NCBI GenBank assembly: GCA_964247055.1
Contig: OZ176055.1
Span: 8,928,001 to 8,992,000, forward strand
Direction: 5' to 3'
Length of the DNA stretch: 64,000 bases
Origin: Paragordius varius
Taxonomy: Eukaryota > Nematomorpha
Positions 38,481 to 49,838 of the stretch are shown one piece after another (the first letter of the stretch is position 1; each line of letters begins with the position of its first letter). Below the pieces are notes generated by a model. The model saw only the letters and a list, made by a program, of their open reading frames with translations, was not told the origin of the DNA and did not search any database. The position numbers were made by a program, and so were the translations under genes.

Positions 38481-40549
38481 GTTTCACATCTTGGGGTTAT
38501 AACAACATTTTCCAGACAATTGGTTTCACTTCTTGGGATTATAACAACATTTTCTATACAATTGGTGGTTTCACTTCTTGGAGCTAGAACAACATTTTCC
38601 ACAAAATTGGTGGTTTCACTTCTGGGGATTATAACAACATAGACAATTAATTTCACTTCTAAGGGTTATAACAACATTTTCCAGACAATTCACTTCTTGG
38701 GGCTAGTACAACATTTTCCATACAATTGGTGGTTTCACTTCGGGGAATTATAACAACACTTTCTATACAATTGGTTTCATCTTGGGGCTAGAACAACATT
38801 TTCCAAACATTCGGTTTCACTTCTTGATTATAACAACATTTTCCAGACAATTGGTTTCACTTCTTGGGATTATAACAACATTTTCCAGACAATTAGTTTC
38901 TCTTCTTGGGGTTATAACAACATTTTCTAGACTTTACTTCTTGGAGCTAGAACAACATATACCAAACATTCGGTTTCGCTTCTTGGGATTATAACAACAT
39001 TTTCTAGACAATTGGTTTCACTTCATGGAGTTATAACAACACTTTCTATACAATTGGTTTCACTTTTTGGTGCTAGAACAACATTTTTCAGACAATTAGT
39101 GGTTTCACTTCTTGGGTGTAAAACAACATTTTTCAGACAATTGGTTTCACTTCTGGGATTATAACAACATTTTCCAGACAATTGGTTTCATTTCTTGGGG
39201 CTAGAACAACATTTTCCAGACAATTGGTGGTTTCACTTTTTGGGATTATAACAAGATTGTCTAGACAATTGGTTTCACTTCTTGAGGTTATAACAACATT
39301 TTCTAAACTTTACTTCTTGGAGCTAGAACAACATATTCCAAACATTCGGGTTCACTTCTTGGGTGTAAAACAACTTTTTTCAGACAATTGGTTTCATTTC
39401 TTGGGATTATAACAACATTTTCTATACAATTGGTTTCACTTCTTGGGGCTAGAACAACATTTTCCAAACATTTGGTTTCACTTCTTGATTATAACAACAT
39501 TTTCCAGACAATTGGTTTCTCTTCTTGGGGTTATAACAACATTTTCTAGACTTTACTTCTTGGAGCTAGAACAACATATTCCAAACATTCAGTTTCACTT
39601 CTTGGGATTATAACAACATTTTCTAGACAATTGGTTTCACTTCATGGTTATAACAACACTTTCTATACAATTGGTTTCACTTTTTGGTGCTAGAACAACA
39701 TTTTTCAGACAATTGGTGGTTTCACTTCTTGGGTGTAAAACAACATTTTTCAGACAATTGGTTTCACTTCTTGGGATTATAACAACATTTTCTATACAAT
39801 TGGTTTCACTTCTTGGGGATATAACAACATTTTTCAGACAATTGGTGGTTTCACTTCTTGGGTGTAAAACAACATTTTTCAGACAATTGGTTTCACTTCT
39901 GGGATTATAACAACATTTTCCAGACAATTGGTTTCACTTCTTGGGGCTAGAACAACATTTTCCAGACAATTGGTGGTTTCACTTTTTGGGATTATAACAA
40001 CATTGTCTAGACAATTGGTTTTACTTCTTGGGGTTATAACAACATTTTCTAGACTTTACTTCTTGGAGCTAGAACAACATATTCCACACATTCGGTTTCA
40101 CTTCTTGGGATTATAACAACATTTTCTAGACAATTGGTTTCACTTCATGGAGTTATAACAACACTTTCTATACAAATGGTTTCACTTTTTGGTGCTAGAA
40201 CAACATATTCCAAACATTTGGGTTCACTTCTTGGGTGTAAAACAATATTTTTCAGACAATTGGTTTCACTTCTTGGGATTATAACAACATTTTCTATACA
40301 ATTGGTTTCACTTCTTGGGGTTAGAACAACATTTTCCAGACAATTGGTGGTTTCACTCCCGGGGGCCAGAACAACATTTTCCAAACATTCTGTTTCACTT
40401 CTTGGGATTATAACAACATTTTCTAGACAATTGGTTTCACTTCTTGGACTTATAACAACAATTTCTATACAATTGGTGTCACTTCTTGGGGCTAGAACAA
40501 CATTTTCCAGACAATTGGTTTCACTTCTTGGGGTTAAACAACATTTTCC
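38481..40549 (-). repeat. 42/45-bp minisatellite, inverted block 6
   Basis: Minus-oriented units, about 2 kb, leading up to the head fragment at 40550-40956. Internal duplications of a multi-unit set (ending in TACTTCTTGGAGCTAGAACA variants) are visible near 38.9, 39.3, 39.55 and 40.05 kb. Confidence 0.95.
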
Positions 40550-40956
40550 AGAAATTCTTGTGTAGCTGATGCATTTGTCCGGGTTATTCGTGCAGTAACG
40601 TTTTTATTAGTTATAATAATATGTTCACTTATAGTGTTGTCGATGATCTGATGTCTTGATTTTCAAAGGTATATCTTCACCTTTTTTAAATCTCTTATTG
40701 GATTCCGCGTTTTTCTTATCTTTCATTACACATTTTTGGGAAAACTTTATCTCTTTATTTACTTTAGGCATTTCATTTTTGCGATTCACTTTGGGATTTT
40801 TGTTATTTGATTGAGAGCTCTTATGTTTGGTTGTTATGTTCTGCCTTAGGGTTTTTACATGTCTTGTTGGTTTTAAAACTGGTTTAGTCTTATGCTTTAC
40901 CGATTTCATAGGTTTTGTTAGGGAACTCCGTTTATACAAACTTTTTCGCATAACAT
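40550..40956 (-). pseudogene. Truncated inverted lysine-rich head, array copy 3
   Basis: The best preserved array copy. The minus strand reads RKSLYKRSSLTKPMKSVKHK and continues open for 108 codons before the shared 64-nt internal deletion shifts the frame. It has the same upstream ATGTTATGCG junction as copies 1 and 2, so all three descend from one rearranged founder. Confidence 0.85.
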
Positions 40957-41739
40957 AAATGTTGTTATAATCCCAAGAAGTGAAACCAATTGTCTGGAAA
41001 ATGTTGTTATAACCCCGAGAAGTAAAACCAATTGTCTGGAAAATAATGTTATAACCCCAAGAAGTGAAACCACCAATTGTCTGGAAAATGTTGTTCTAGC
41101 CCCAAGAAGTGAAACCACCAATTGTCTAGAAAATGTTGTTCTAGCCCCAAGAAGTGACACCAATTGTATAGAAATTGTTGTTATAAGTCCAAGAAGTGAA
41201 ACCAATTGTCTAGAAAATGTTGTTATAATCCCAAGAAGTGAAACAGAATGTTTGGAAAATGTTGTTCTGGCCCCCGGGAGTGAAACCACCAATTGTCTGG
41301 AAAATGTTGTTATAACCCCGAGAAGTAAAACCAATTGTCTGGAAAATAATGTTATAACCCCAAGAAGTGAAACCACCAATTGTCTGGAAAATGTTGTTCT
41401 AGCCCCAAAAAGTGAAACCACCAATTGTCTGGAAAATGTTGTTATAACCCCAAGAAGTGAAACCACCAATTGTCTAGAAAATGTTGTTATAACCCAAAGA
41501 AGTGAAACCACCAATTGTCTCGAAAATGTTGTTCTAGCCCCAAAAAGTGAAACCACATTGTCCTGAAAATGTTGTTCTAGCCCCAAGAAGTAAAACCAAT
41601 TGTCGGGAAAATGTTGTTCTAGCCCCAAAAAGTGAAACCACATTGTCCTGAAAATGTTGTTATAACCCCAAGAAGTGAAACCACCAATTGTCTAGAAAAT
41701 GTTGTTCTAGCCCCAAGAAGTGAAACCACCAATTGTACT
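40957..41739 (+). repeat. 42/45-bp minisatellite, block 7 (+), array end
   Basis: Plus-oriented units end abruptly at ACCACCAATTGTACTTATTT, where a truncated M1 MITE begins. No original 3' exon of the repeat gene follows here. Confidence 0.95.
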
Positions 41740-41991
41740 TATTTTAAGCTAAAATCCAAAGGTATTAATTTAGCCAATAATTTAAAATAAAAATGGCGTC
41801 GACGCATTTTGATATTAAACTTTTTTTTTAAAACGAAATTTTATTTAGATATTTTGGCTTAATTATATAATTTTTATCAGGACAGAAGCATAAATTTAAA
41901 TTGGGACCGTTTCTTTCAGTATTTTTATAAAAATATTAACTTAATTTAAGTCTGGGGTATATAGATACCCCAATTTAAATCGAAGTGTTAA
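41740..41991 (-). mobile_element. MITE family M1, copy 3, truncated by the array
   Basis: It keeps the end with TCTGGGGTAT and AAGTGTTAA, but its other end is missing where the array stops and an internal block is deleted. The array edge therefore coincides with a rearrangement breakpoint. Confidence 0.7.
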
Positions 41992-42054
41992 TATATTCAA
42001 TAAAATATTTATCTATTGTATATATCTAAAATAATAATTATGTAGCATTAAAAT

Positions 42055-42262
42055 TCCAGATAAAATCAGAAATTATGTTAATATTGTTTCGCGAGTTGTA
42101 TCTCGGGTGCATTCTCTCACCAACTTGATCGGTAATGCAATTAAACGGATATCTTTTAATATGTTCACAGCCTACATTTATAAATAATATAACCATCCGA
42201 TGGTAAATTTTTTCAAGCTCCTGGGTTAATATTTTATACTCCTCTGACTTATGTGATTATAA
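42055..42262 (-). repeat. Dispersed repeat C, inverted partner at 48836-49070
   Basis: GTGCATTCTCTCACCAACTT and neighbouring blocks match the reverse complement of 48836-49070. In both places repeat C lies directly beside an M1 MITE, so the two were duplicated together. No recognisable protein. Confidence 0.75.
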
Positions 42263-43526
42263 AAAGAAAAAAATATGGCCCAATTATTTTATACCTGCCC
42301 CTGGGTAAGGAGTTACCCGCCAAAAACTGCGCCACTGCTTGAAATATTACCCGTAACTAGGTAAAAAATTTAAGTCAGGCGTTTTATTATTAGCCGTTAA
42401 TTTGGAGCCTTTATGCCTTAAAAACACCATCATATAATGATTATTTAGTGTTGAAGTTTTTTTTGAATAACCCATGAGACGATATCAAAAATGATTCCAA
42501 ATATTTGCCCTATAAAGGCAAAGAATTTAGCTCAGCGCTTTTTCCATATAGGTCTATGGGTAGGGGTCTACCGGTTTAAAACTGAGATACCATACAGAAA
42601 TGGCGTGGTTTTGGAGCTAATTTTCAAAAACTTAAGAAGCCATACGAGTTCAGTTAAACACATTTCTGAGGAATTTATATCATTTTTTCCTTTAAAAAGG
42701 GACAAATGAAGTACTTTTTATATCCCTTAATCCCACCTGTGTGAACAAATTTTAAAATAAAACTTTTAACCATGATTTTATTAAATCCAATTAGAGTTGA
42801 ATTCCTTCAATAAGAGACAGTTTAAATAAGGTCAATTTCGAGTAAACAATATTTGAGCCTATGCAAAAACCCGTAAAAGAATAATTAAAAGCAATCTTTT
42901 TAAATAAGAATAATTATCAGTGAGACTACGTCACAACGAAGCGTGGCAGAGCCAGCTACTATATAAAATGTTTTGAAACAGTATTCAAAATTTTTTTTAT
43001 TACTAGCTAGTCTCTTTATTAATATCTTAACATTCATATTTTATACATTAAAATATATATTGCAGTATATTAATAAAATATTTATTTTCAATTTTTTGCC
43101 ACGTTATGAGTAGTATAATTTTCCTGTTTTATTAAGGAGTCTTTCAAGAGCGGGATTTTAAAGTGTATAAATTAAAACAAAACAGGATTTACAAATGGTG
43201 GATCAACCAATTCGTAGATATCCTAGCAACAAATTGTGTTTGCGTTTATTTTAAGAGATCTGCCCATCACAGAAGGGCGAAATAATTTGGGACTTTCGGA
43301 ATCCACATCTAAAAAAATTTCAAAATGTTGTTTTGCTTTATAAATATAGTATATGATATAATTCAATTTTTGGTATAAGTAATAAACTTTTACCAAAAAT
43401 TATTATCACACATAAAGTGCGATTTTGCGAGATATCGAGTAATAATTACTAAAGTGCAAATAACTTTCTTATATCACCCTTCCAAAACAAAAAGCATCAT
43501 TAGAATTCAGCTACATTTCTATCAGA

Positions 43527-43560
<34 letters not shown>

Positions 43561-43626
43561 ATCAGGATTTGTTCCCCCCAATTTCGACGCAATGTTATTC
43601 ATAACTGAAAATAAATATGAAATAAA
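42263..43626. other. Intergenic DNA, nothing recognised
   Basis: A 72-codon open stretch (42491-42709, plus) has no recognised domain. A (TA)n run lies at 43527-43559. This region contains the 3' flank of the GDPD1-like gene. Confidence 0.4.
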
Positions 43627-45173
43627 TTATATTAATTTATTTTTGATTAAATATTTATTTAATAGGGTAGGGCGATCCGTCATAACTCCAGCCACACCCA
43701 ACGTTTTAAAAGCGAAATCAAAATCGGTTTCCTCATTCAAAGTCCATAGGTATGTCTAAAATCAAATCAAAATTTTAGGAATTTTATTTCAAACTCAATA
43801 ATCTATGGAAAGATAAATAATTGGTTATTAGTGAATTTTTAATAAAAAATGTGAAAATTTGTATCATACTATGATTCCGCGTTTCTCCAGATACTTGATA
43901 AATGAAGGTCTCAATAAAAATCTAATGGAGACAAATATAAATATAAGTACATATGGGTCTCTAAGGTTATAATTATGACCGTGATTGTAATAATTTAGTA
44001 AAACTTTTAAATAATAATGGTATAACACTTAAAATTTAATAAAAAAATATGAAATTAATATAAAATTCATTATAACTATTATATTTTGGCACTATTAAAA
44101 CTAATTTTGACGATTAATTATTTTTTGTTTAGCTTTCTTGCTACATATATATAATTAAAATAATGATAAATGCTTTAACCAGCATTAGAAGTCATCAATT
44201 CTTTAGATTTTTATGAACATTGTTAAACAGATTTTTTAAATTTTATATAATTTAATTGCTTTTAGTTTATTAAAATGAATTTATTTTTAAACATAGCAAA
44301 ACTAGACTTACTTATCAGCAAGAAACATGATTAAACGTTTGGATGGTGGAAAATATTTTTCATCTGGATTAAATCTATAAAAAAATATAGAAAATCATTA
44401 ATTTAAATAAATATGCATAAATTTATTGATTATGCAAATTTTAAAATGAAAATTTATTTTATTAATATAGCTTTATACGACAAGTTTAAAGACTTCCAAT
44501 TTAAAAATTGTATGTAATGTTGTTTCAAACTATGGCAATTCCTAGATTAAAACGGAAACTGTTTTGCAATATGATCGTCTTTTATGGACAGGGCTTCGAT
44601 TAACAAAATCTTGTGGTGGTAAAGTTTGAGAAAATACTTTTATATTAATTAAGTTTTTAACTCTATAAGAAGTTTGGTGGGGATATCATTAAATCCTTTT
44701 GATTTATAACCCGCCGATTGCGATAGAGCTTATTCAACTTCTTGCTTGCGCATTAGAATTTGAGAATCCTCTGATATGTATCGATGGGTTTCTGGATATC
44801 AGTAAAAATTTGTATAATTTGTCATTATACAGATGAGGCGATCATAAGTATACATCAATTACAGAAGAAATTCCCTTCCTTAATTCATCAATCTCAATTT
44901 TTTTAAAATCGTATACAAGGGCAAAATAAGCCTGAAAAAGCTAATAAACGAGCGGGTTCAGGTAAACAGGAAGGATGTAGAGATGTGATGCGCAACATCC
45001 GATGGATAATTAAAAAACAACTAAAATTTCAAAAGGCAAACCCATTTCTTTAAAGATTTTACTAGAGCGTACGTTCAATAATATAAGTCTTGCGATGCTT
45101 TAAAAAGCTCTAAATCAGATGGAAGTTTTTATTCACATAATTAATATCATACATTGCCTTTATTCCATCCTTA

Positions 45174-45219
<46 letters not shown>

Positions 45220-47053
45220 ACCACAATTCAAAAATAAGAAAAGACGCCAAGATTGCGTTCTTTCACTAAAACTTTTTAAAATATGTTTGAAGAGTATTAT
45301 GCAAAAAATAAACGAGAGTCACAGTATAAAAATTGCCGGACACACAATCAAATCCCTCAATCATGCTAATATTCCAACATACGTTTATCGAAATATTTCA
45401 CGTTCAAAAGCGCCAAAATTTGATTTATTTATATTAATTAGCTATTACAAAAGCATCAATATCCATAAAAAACGAAATGATTGAGGTAGTTTTCCAATAC
45501 ATACATATTATACATTTCGTCAACAATATATAAATTCCACAGACGAATTGCGAGTAAGACAAATATGACAAAATATCATAAGCTAGGAAATATCATGATA
45601 ATAAACTTAAAATAAAAAACAGATGATTTGATTTATGAATCCTCCCTGCAATGTTATATAAAGCTAATGAACCATAAAAAGCGACAAACGTTCGATAAAC
45701 ACATTTAAATAATGATATTAGCGGAAGGCTCTAAAAACAAGATGGACAGACATCGACTAAAAAGTAGATCTTGACTGAACTCATTATGGCTCTAACCGGT
45801 CAATGTCTAAAAATGGAGTTATCCTATTTGGGAGATGTCTTTAGAATTTAAAATATCACATAAGACAGGCGAAATAAAAGGAAATGAAAGCGCAATCGCT
45901 GTAAAAATGCGTAGGACGGAAAAAACCTTTCACTAGAAAACCTTATGCATATTTATTAAAAAGAGTATATAGACATAAATTTTAGAATCTATTGCTTAAA
46001 TTAACATATAGAGACGAAATATTAAATCAAGGTAATACGTATCAAAATGTCAAAAAGTAATAAAAATAATAAAAAAATTTAATTAGTCATGCACATTTTC
46101 GATTTTAAGCAAATTTATCTGAGTTTTCCTAATTATTTTTTAAAGTATGTAGAAAAACTTAGTTGATATATTATTATTTAAGATTACAGTCCAACATTAG
46201 GTTTAAATGGTTATGTAGAAATAGTTAAAAGTTGAATATAATTACCGAAACAAAGCTGTTGATAAGGGGAGATTCAAATAAGTTTCTTTAATGTCAATAA
46301 ATGGTAAGAGACCACTGTAAAAGTAGAATGCAAGTTTGGCAATCGATTGAGTGGAAAAAAATAATGGAATGTCTTTATTCTATAATTTAATTTATAGAGG
46401 GTTTTTAAAATACAGTTTTCCAACATAGATCCCTTATTGGATCTTGAAATGAACCCCATACTGTAATATTTTCCCGATCATATTTCTTTACCAATGATGA
46501 TATCTTATAAATATAATTATGAAATTTACCTTTTCTATCAAAGTAGGGTTGTTTGCTTTAATATCAAGATTAATGGGTGTTTGTGGAAAAGATTTAAACA
46601 CATCCTCCAACAGAGGTATTTTTTCGTTATTAAACTCTTTATATAAATACCATATTATATACTTAATAAGGGCAATTTCTATAAAAATTAACAATATTTA
46701 ACCTCATATTGTGTTTGAGAAACAGATAAATTACAGTTTGTTAAACGTAACAAATTATCATCGTGAACAACAACAACCTGATTATCGCTTGTAAGATGGC
46801 AGTCCAATTCAATCATATTAGAACCGGATTCATTTATCGCTCTAAATTTATGTATAGGTATACTTTTTAAAAGCATGTATGGTGTTTTCAGGATTCTCCA
46901 AAGACCCTATTTGTAATAAAAAAATATCATAAAACCTCCACGATGACATATATTTTTGCATTTGATTCCCCGTTTATTTATATAAAAAATTGGATTTTTA
47001 TAGAGAACAATCGAAGTTAGAGCATATGCGCCTACTGCCGTATAGAGCAGCAT
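43627..47053 (-). CDS. gdpd1: GDPD1/GDE4-like glycerophosphodiester phosphodiesterase
   Basis: Members of this family hydrolyse glycerophosphodiesters; GDPD1/GDE4 acts as a membrane lysophospholipase D on lyso- and N-acyl-lysophospholipids. Exons read on the minus strand: 47053-46936, 46906-46864, 46841-46703, 46678-46663, 46636-46530, 46503-46414, 46379-46246, 44374-44312, 43921-43870, 43755-43627. The sum is 891 nt, 296 aa, close to human GDPD1 (about 314 aa). It has an N-terminal hydrophobic anchor (MLLYTAVGAYALTSIVLY), the catalytic HRGG (His37), the ELD pair in MIELDCHLTSDNQ (Glu65, Asp67), His80 in VVVVHDD, INLDIKANN, and the C-terminal TYLWTLNEE and GVMTDRPT motifs. All catalytic residues I know for the family are present. 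Six of the nine introns are 22-34 nt, and exon 4 has only 16 nt. Confidence 0.94.
45177..45217. repeat. (TA)n microsatellite
   Basis: About 20 uninterrupted TA units inside the 1.9-kb GDPD1 intron. Confidence 0.95.
46663..46678 (-). other. 16-nt microexon of the GDPD1-like gene
   Basis: The minus strand reads AAATTGCCCTTATTAA between a 24-nt and a 26-nt intron. It supplies KLPLL plus the first base of a Lys codon, matching the ELPPYL position of GDPD1. Without it the flanking exons (phase 0 and phase 1) would not join in frame. Confidence 0.85.
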
Positions 47054-47415
47054 GATATATTATTATAAAAGCCAAAAACTGTATTGATATAAAAAAATTA
47101 GCATAAACTATTATTTAAATATGTATAATATGCAAAAATTATAAAATAATTTACACTTAGCAAAGTATATTCCCGTCTAACGCCTATAAAATATCTTTAC
47201 AAACCATTATTATCATTTTACTAACTCTATTTTACGCTTCATGATCTTTTCACCTATTTGTCGTCCGCGATGACAATTTCAGAGCTCCATCTTCTGAATA
47301 AAATACTGTTTAGAAAATTTTTTAAGTTCAAGCTAAATTATAAACACTGCCCTATGAGACAAAAATATTTTTAGTTTTGTGACAGCTCCAAAATATAATT
47401 AAACTAATTCTGATT

Positions 47416-48001
47416 TTAACACTTCGATTCAAATTGGGGTATCTAAATACCCCAGACTAAATTTAAATTAAAATTTTTATAAAACTACTGAACGAAACGG
47501 TCGCAATTTAAATTTGTGCTTCTATCCTGATAAATATTATATAAATATGCCAAAATATCTTGATAAAATTTGGTTTTGAAAAAAAAGCTCCATCTCAAAC
47601 TACTTCGACGCCATTTTTATTTAACAAAATTTTTGCAAAATATCGTTTCTATTTAATTTTAAGGCTAAAACTAAAGCTAATTTTTATATAAATTACATCT
47701 AACAATGATAGAAATAGAGAAAGCGGTTTAGTTTGTATAATTTTTCAATTTTACAATTTGACACATGCCACGTTGACGAAATTTTTACCTTTCGGTTTTA
47801 GCTTAAAATGTGTAATATCAAGTATTGAATAAAATTTTTTATATATTTCGGTTTATTAATGTTATATAAGTGAAAAATTTTGCCATGGTTTCGATTCCTT
47901 CCATACTTTTTAAAGTATTTAATTTTAAACAGGCCTGGGGTTACCAACTACCCCAATTTGAATCGAAGGACTAAAATGAGCGTGTTGCATTTAAGTGTTA
48001 A
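47416..48001 (+). mobile_element. MITE family M1, copy 4
   Basis: About 586 bp, the best preserved copy, with TTAACACTTCGATTCAAATT at the left and TTTAAGTGTTAA at the right, and mirrored CCCCA blocks just inside. It lies upstream of the GDPD1-like gene. Confidence 0.8.
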
Positions 48002-48329
48002 AATATATGACTATCAGGTTTTGCTGATATAATGCAACCCTCAAAGCCTTCTAAGGCTTCTATTTAGCATATACCATAAAATAAATTTAATAGCCTATTA
48101 CACTGCTTAACAAGGTTTTGCACCACCCCATTTTTTGCATTTTCTGATACTTAGGGATAGAAAGGCCAAAACAAAAATTTAGGCCACCAATAGGATTTTT
48201 CCAAAAGTTAATTTTTAATATTGTATTTAACTTAAAAAAACAATCATTCCACGTGTACATATGTTTAAATTTTTAAACGAGCAAGTCGATACAAGTAACA
48301 TTTCAGATCCAGGTATTTTCATATTAGTA

Positions 48330-48720
48330 TGAAAATGCAAAAATGATCCAAATAAATCTTGCATCTGTTGTGGTAAATATATATTTAAGAAAAATAACTT
48401 GCGGAATATCGATGTTTATACTGAAAAACTTTTTACAAAATATTTTGATACCAAAATTGATAATGACAGAGCATGGGCCCCCCCCCCCCTCCATTTTTCT
48501 TAACAAACACTCTTCAGAAAATGTTATTGGTAATCCATTAAATAAAACTTTATCTGAAAAGGCCGTTGATCTTTGTATTAAAAATTATAAACTGCCTAAA
48601 AATGCTGCCTATTCATAAAAAATCTTGACAAAGATTCAGCCTCATTCATGTACTTTCAAAATCATTATAAACTCTGTAAAGCCAAAGCTAAGGCTGGTAT
48701 AGCTAATGGGCCTTTAATCA
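48330..48720 (+). other. Unrecognised coding-looking fragment
   Basis: From 48469 the plus strand reads through a proline run and LNKTLSEKAVDLCIKNYKLP. Just beyond a stop it continues in a neighbouring reading as DSASFMYFQNHYKLCKAKAK. Composition looks protein-like, but I recognise no family and see no clean exon borders. A run of 13 C at about 48478 could be an assembly-sensitive homopolymer. It is possibly a decayed gene or element. Confidence 0.3.
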
Positions 48721-48835
48721 AATAATTTTTTAAGATAACTACTTTATAAACCTATTATCTGCAAAGGAAAAAAAAGCTTTTGAAGCTTTAAAAAATTCAA
48801 CACTGGTTTTGTAGGTATAATATATATTTAAATAT

Positions 48836-49070
48836 TGGAATCACATTAGTCAGAGGAGTATAAAATAATCCAAGAGCTTGTAGAAATTTACCATCGTATT
48901 ATATTATTTTATAAATGTAGTCTGTGAACATATTGAAAGATATCCGTTTGATTGCATTACCGCTCAAGTTGGTGAGAGAATGCACCCGAGATACAACTCG
49001 CGAAACAATATTAACATGATTTCTGATTTTATCTGGATTGTTAATGCTACATAATTATTATTTTAATATA
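48836..49070 (+). repeat. Dispersed repeat C, second copy
   Basis: Inverted homologue of 42055-42262, including GTTGGTGAGAGAATGCACCC and AACTCGCGAAACAATATTAA. It is followed at once by M1 copy 5. Confidence 0.75.
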
Positions 49071-49098
49071 CAATAGATAAATATTTATTTTGAATATA

Positions 49099-49666
49099 TT
49101 AACACTTCGATTCAAATTGGGGTATCTATATAGCCCAGACTTAATTTAAGTTAATATTTTTATAAAAATACTGAAAGAAACGGTCCCAAGTTAAATTTAT
49201 GCTTGTGTCCTAATAAAAATTATATAATTAAGCCAAAATATCTAAATAAAATTTCGTTTTGAAAAAAGGTTAATATCAATGCGTCGACGCCATTTTCATT
49301 AAAAAGATTATTGCAAAATATCGTATTCATGTAATTTTACAGGTCAAATTAAAGCTAATTTTTTTATTTAAATTAAATCTAACATTGATAGATATAAAAA
49401 AAGTGGTTTATTTTTTCAATTTTACCATTGCATTTATGTCACGTTTACTAAATTATTACCTATGGATTTTAGCTTGAAATAAGTATTATCAAGTATTTTT
49501 GAATAAAATTTTTATATAATTTGGTTTATTAATGTTAAATAGGTGTAAAATTTTGCCATGGTTTCGATTCCCTCCATATTTTTTGAAGAATTTAATTATA
49601 AATAGGCCTCAGGTATCCAACTACCCCAATTTGAATCACCAAGATTGTGTTGTATCCAAGTGTTAA
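49099..49666 (+). mobile_element. MITE family M1, copy 5
   Basis: About 568 bp with the TTAACACTTCGATTC / CCAAGTGTTAA ends. Together with repeat C it forms a larger duplicated unit, whose other copy is truncated by the array at 41740. Confidence 0.8.
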
Positions 49667-49838
49667 TTAAAAATTTGTAGCTAAAAAGAAAATATTGAGA
49701 ATAATATCTATATGTATTTATACAATTTTTTGTGGAAGTGCCTACAAAGATATGCGAATCGATATATATATATAATCAACACTAAAATTTGTACAAAAAA
49801 TTTATTTACATGAATAACAAAATTCTAGGTATTAATAG

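Noticed and set aside
28103-41739. CRISPR-like array
   Set aside because: There are no unique spacers. Units are contiguous, coding and in multiples of 3, and the window is clearly eukaryotic.
43454-43759. 101-codon plus-strand ORF
   Set aside because: It overlaps the last GDPD1-like exon on the other strand and contains a TA microsatellite; it is a shadow frame.
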